From Rodentolepis nana (taxonomy: Eukaryota; Platyhelminthes; Cestoda; Cyclophyllidea; Hymenolepididae): DNA of 12,214 bases. Below the pieces are notes generated by a model. That model was not told the origin of the DNA and made no database searches. It saw only the letters and a list, made by a program, of their open reading frames with translations. The stretch is taken from NCBI GenBank assembly GCA_900617975.1, contig UZAE01001638.1, positions 1 through 12,214 of the forward strand, given 5' to 3'. Of the stretch, positions 10,157-12,214 are shown piece after piece; within the stretch, counting starts at the first letter, position 1; each line of letters opens with the position of its first letter. Both the position numbers and the translations under genes were made by a program.

Positions 10157-10564
10157 ATGGGTGCATGGGCCTCTCACCCAACAAGGAATCAGCAGCCGCC
10201 GCCAGTACCCAGAACAAAACCATTCTCACAATATCTTGAGAAATCGAATATATATCAGAGACGTAGAGGAAATTCGTAAGAACTTAGCTACTGTCCTGCG
10301 ATCAATTTCTGTCACAAACCCATGTTATGACAATACAGATTGGAATTTATTAATTCAACTAAGATGCTTGAAAATTCAGATAACACTTTAACTGGCATCA
10401 ACGCAAAACTAGGTCACTCAAGAACTCGACGCAATCTTGCCTTTCAGATTCTTGATGTGGAGATGAAAGGTGGAAGCCACGAAAATGACTCTCATTCCCC
10501 TCTCACACCAGATCAATTAATGACTTCTCTGCATCTTCTCCGTCTTGACAGGCTGATTGGCTGA
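10157..10564 (+). CDS. Candidate two-exon small protein gene (join 10157-10275, 10339-10564)
   Basis: The base composition changes abruptly at about 10048, right after a pyrimidine-rich acceptor ending TTTCTTAG, from very T-rich to roughly balanced. The frame is open from there to a GTAAGA donor at 10276. A 63-base GT...AG intron (10276-10338, ending AATACAG) can be removed without breaking the frame, which then runs to TGA at 10562. The first in-frame ATG is at 10157, giving about 114 residues. The product starts MGAWAS, which fits the MGxxxS pattern for N-myristoylation, has a proline-rich PPPVPRTKP segment of SH3-ligand type (about residues 14-22), then an arginine run, and ends with a short leucine-rich stretch. 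No family is recognised. Caveats: the 10338 acceptor has a weak pyrimidine tract, two other frames are also open over 10107-10275, codon bias is not strong, and no polyadenylation signal is obvious downstream. It could equally be one coding exon of a longer gene or non-coding. Confidence 0.3.
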
Positions 10565-10784
10565 CTAACTGACCTAGGCTGATTCCCACACCAACTCGAA
10601 GCCAACATCATTACTCTTTCTTTTGCCTTACAGCATCCAACTATGCATCCTCAACAAATTTTCAAATATGAATTGCACAATTCCACCAAGCACCTGAAAA
10701 CTCGTTACTGTTACCCATATAGATTAGCGAAAATGCCCACCTCAAGCTAAACTCACCAACTTCTCTACAAATGCTAAGTGAATT

Positions 10785-10849
10785 GAGGTATAGGAGGTGG
10801 AGGTGGAAGGGGAGGGAAGGGAAGGGAAGGGCAAAGAGGAGGAGCAGGC
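10785..10849 (+). repeat. Purine-rich tract with G-quadruplex motif
   Basis: An almost pure purine run. At 10809-10831 it has five runs of three or four G separated by one or two A, which meets the canonical G3+N1-7 quadruplex pattern on the + strand. A further GGGGGAGGGGG lies at 10896-10906. Confidence 0.7.
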
Positions 10850-10952
10850 AGATAGACTAGGATCGGTATTATTCATAAATATATATATCAGACAAGGGGG
10901 AGGGGGAAATATTGATATCAGACAATTGAGATTTGGGGTTGCAGGAGGTGGG

Positions 10953-10976
10953 AGCAGTAGCAGTAGCAGTAGCAGC
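10953..10976 (+). repeat. (AGCAGT)3 AGCAGC microsatellite
   Basis: Three exact AGCAGT units followed by one AGCAGC. It would encode Ser or Ala/Gln runs if translated, but no supported frame uses it. Confidence 0.8.
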
Positions 10977-11045
10977 AAGGCAAGTTTAGCAGCATGTGGT
11001 GCAGTGACAGAGCAGGTTCAACTCAATATTTCGTGATTCGAATAT

Positions 11046-11130
11046 CACTCTCCATCTCACGTCGTCTCCCTCCCTCTCTCCCTCTCTCGCACACTCTCTC
11101 CCACACTCCCTCCTTCTCTTACTCCACCTT
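11046..11130 (+). repeat. Pyrimidine-rich (CT/CCCT) tract
   Basis: A long C/T-rich low-complexity run of TCCC and CTCTC units. It is roughly the complement of the purine tract 200 bases to the left, so the two could pair in an inverted arrangement. Confidence 0.7.
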
Positions 11131-11259
11131 ATCGGCCTTCAACAGAGCTGGAACACTTGTAGTCTGGCCAATTCCCCTCGGCGTCTCTGCACTCATGGGG
11201 GAGAGGGCACGAAGAACGAGGAGTACTTACTATTCACTAGTTGAGTGATGCATATGCGG

Positions 11260-11283
11260 ATTCGCATTCGCATTCGCATTCGC
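11260..11283 (+). repeat. (ATTCGC)4 microsatellite
   Basis: Four exact hexamer copies, preceded by GCATATGCGG. Confidence 0.85.
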
Positions 11284-11306
11284 AGATTGTGGTTGGATGA
11301 ATGGGC

Positions 11307-11325
11307 CGTTGACGTTGACGTTGAC
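11307..11325 (+). repeat. (CGTTGA)3 microsatellite
   Basis: Three exact hexamer copies plus one further C, only 23 bases after the ATTCGC array. Confidence 0.85.
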
Positions 11326-11403
11326 TAAGTTCAATCTACACTTCTGCTCTTGCGTAATATCTGTCTGCGCGAGCCGCTGCATTTAGTGCAGTGCCAATGG
11401 GTA

Positions 11404-11457
11404 GGAAGAAGAGGAAGAAGTGGAATCATTGGAATCAGTGGACACGGCGGAATCAGT
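11404..11457 (+). repeat. Six imperfect 9-base units beginning GGA
   Basis: The units are GGAAGAAGA, GGAAGAAGT, GGAATCATT, GGAATCAGT, GGACACGGC and GGAATCAGT. On the minus strand this lies 65-118 bases beyond the stop of the KH-like gene, so it is probably within its 3' untranslated region or just past it. The nine-base period could reflect former coding, but on the + strand it would give only an Arg-Lys-Lys and Trp-Asn repeat in a frame that overlaps the KH-like gene antisense. Confidence 0.6.
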
Positions 11458-11521
11458 GGGGAATTGACAATCAGTTTTATGTAGAGGATATCGGAGTTGC
11501 TGACATGTTGTGGGCACACTC

Positions 11522-11956
11522 TCAAGCACGAGTGAAGAGGATGTCGGGAAACTTGTCGCGTATTAGTCTCTTGAATCTCTCCACGTCCGAGTCCCGTCTC
11601 CCTTCCACAGTCAGCACATAGCACAATTCACCATGTTTATTGCGTCTTGCCGCGAAGGTATTGAGACGTGCTGTGCAGCCGGTGAGGCGAGCGGCTCGAC
11701 AGATACGTCTGTCGTCAGCGTCTCCAAGCAAATTAGCGTATTTCTCCTGGATCAACATCAAGCACTTGGAAGTGGAGAACTTCTCGAAGTAGAAGACTTT
11801 AACCACGTCGTTGAAGCGCACCACCTTCTTCACTGCTTTCACATCTCCTCCACACCCAATAGCCGAAGCATCACCTTGAGCAGCAACACCATCAGCAGCA
11901 TCAACAGCTTCAACAGCGGCATTAGTGGCAGTAGTCGTAGGATTTGTAGCATTCAT
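11522..11956 (-). CDS. Small protein with a degenerate single KH-like domain (144 aa)
   Basis: This is the clearest gene in the window: one uninterrupted frame with stop TGA, starting at an ATG in the context GCAAAATGA, which suits animal initiation. Codons after about residue 40 are largely C/G-ending (TTC, TAC, GAG, AAG, ATC, GAC) and many begin with G, a coding signature its surroundings lack. Residues 1-40 are low-complexity (Ala, Thr, Asn, Asp) and probably disordered. Residues 45-135 read as strand (VVKVFYF, 51-57), helix (61-77), turn G78-D-A-D81, helix (82-91), T92-G93, strand (95-101), basic loop (104-109), strand LCYVLTVEG (111-119), helix (123-135). That is the beta-alpha-alpha-beta-beta-alpha order of a type I KH domain, with the usual LLG..I...TG spacing. 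The second glycine of GxxG is missing, so classic RNA binding may be weak or lost, as in some atypical single-KH proteins. KVVRF (44-48) also fits a PP1-docking RVxF motif. I do not recognise the gene. Coding is likely; the KH call is inference. Confidence 0.78.
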   Translation of the reverse strand: MNATNPTTTATNAAVEAVDAADGVAAQGDASAIGCGGDVKAVKKVVRFNDVVKVFYFEKFSTSKCLMLIQEKYANLLGDADDRRICRAARLTGCTARLNTFAARRNKHGELCYVLTVEGRRDSDVERFKRLIRDKFPDILFTRA

Positions 11957-12070
11957 TTTGCTCTATTCGATCACCAACTTTTCAACGAAACTCCAGCCAA
12001 ATGACTTCAATTGTTTAAAATCGATAATTCTTGCATATGCTGCCAACACGTGCTTCAACTTCAACGAAAT
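11957..12070 (-). promoter_or_regulatory. 5' leader or proximal promoter of the KH-like gene
   Basis: This is the sequence just upstream of the minus-strand ATG. It holds two near-identical copies of CAACTT(TT)CAACGAAA, at 11975-11990 and 12056-12069, about 80 bases apart. It also holds ATCGATAA at 12020-12027, close to the fly DRE (TATCGATA), a CACGTG E-box at 12047-12052, and the palindrome GCATATGC at 12033-12040. No TATA box is obvious. The motifs are read directly; their use as control elements is inference, and each is short enough to occur by chance. Confidence 0.35.
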
Positions 12071-12214
12071 TTGAAAACCACATTTTGGCGCATCTTTTCA
12101 CTCTTTCTGGTGGGCAAAGTAGTGGAACACGAAAAGGCAGTTTGGGAGGAAGCATTGGAAATCTCCCCATTCCACTACTCCCATCCCCATTAGTAGGACC
12201 AATTGATGTGAACT
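12071..12214. other. Right-edge flank, nothing recognised
   Basis: This 144-base stretch is less A+T-rich than most of the window and runs to the edge. No frame shows a convincing coding pattern. It may contain the remaining upstream promoter of the minus-strand KH-like gene. Confidence 0.4.

Larger units (their letters stand above)
10565..11403. other. Intergenic region dense in simple repeats
   Basis: This lies between the candidate + strand gene and the minus-strand KH-like gene. It holds purine-rich, pyrimidine-rich, AGCAGT, ATTCGC and CGTTGA tracts, listed separately, and an 11-base direct repeat ATATCAGACAA at 10885 and 10915. Open frames here are low-complexity by-products of the repeats. 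Confidence 0.5.

Noticed and set aside
10742..11248. Several open frames on both strands with Ser, Pro, Leu or Gly/Glu runs
   Set aside because: They are by-products of the purine, pyrimidine and AGCAGT tracts.
11391..11621. Open frame beginning MGRKKRKK with Trp-Asn repeats
   Set aside because: It is created by the 9-base tandem repeat and then overlaps the KH-like gene antisense; the ATG at 11397 has a fair context but there is no independent coding signal.
11331..11624. Minus-strand open frame of 97 codons
   Set aside because: It overlaps the end of the KH-like gene in another frame, and its proline/leucine repeat comes from the 9-base tandem array.
11522..11956. Assignment of the KH-like protein to the PPP1R15/GADD34 family
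   Set aside because: The RVxF-like motif and a later ERFKRLI segment are reminiscent of that family, but the conserved Trp/Ala-Arg-rich helix between them is missing and the spacing is far too long.
11633..12004. 123-codon open frame antisense to the KH-like gene
   Set aside because: It is the mirror of the real gene; its codon pattern follows from the minus-strand coding and its peptide is Ser-rich low complexity.
1..12214. tRNA or rRNA genes, CRISPR array, transposase or reverse-transcriptase genes
   Set aside because: I looked for a T-loop GGTTCGA-type string, regularly spaced repeats and recognisable catalytic motifs, and found none.

Overview
This is eukaryotic DNA, most likely from an animal. 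There are no closely packed genes, ribosome-binding sites or operons. About 90% of the window is A+T-rich non-coding sequence, with simple-sequence tracts and at most short, intron-like or exon-like blocks. The one gene I trust has an animal-type start context (CAAAATG) and shifts to C/G-ending codons (TTC, TAC, GAG, AAG, ATC) after its first third. The only plausible small intron is 63 bases. Together these fit an insect such as a fly, but that is inference; a flatworm or another invertebrate cannot be excluded by eye.

Layout. Bases 1-2640 are mostly featureless A+T-rich DNA, with a 40-codon open fragment at the left edge, a 98-codon small ORF at 659-955 and a strong hairpin at 1868-1908. 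Bases 2655-2745 form a compact promoter-like module: inverted CCAAT box, GATA-type sites, a CACGTG E-box inside an inverted repeat, and a perfect three-unit heat-shock element. Bases 2760-8180 hold no convincing gene. They contain degenerate repeats, several palindromes and an exon-like patch around 5759-5884. The + strand tends to be A-rich from about 4900 to 8350 and becomes strongly T-rich from about 8352 to 10047. That change falls at a donor-like GTAAGC, and the T-rich block ends at a pyrimidine-AG acceptor, so it looks like a long intron of a + strand gene. Two further exon-like pieces follow at 10048-10275 and 10339-10564. Bases 10785-11330 are a cluster of simple repeats, including a canonical G-quadruplex motif.

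The best-supported gene is on the minus strand at 11956-11522. It encodes a 144-residue protein with an Ala/Thr-rich N-terminus and a C-terminal region whose predicted order of strands and helices matches a single degenerate KH-type fold. The + strand candidate and this gene would be convergent, with the simple-repeat cluster between them. I see no mobile-element genes, RNA genes, CRISPR array or multi-gene system. The most interesting items are the degenerate single-KH protein, the heat-shock/E-box module without an obvious gene, and the composition switch that outlines an otherwise hidden split gene.
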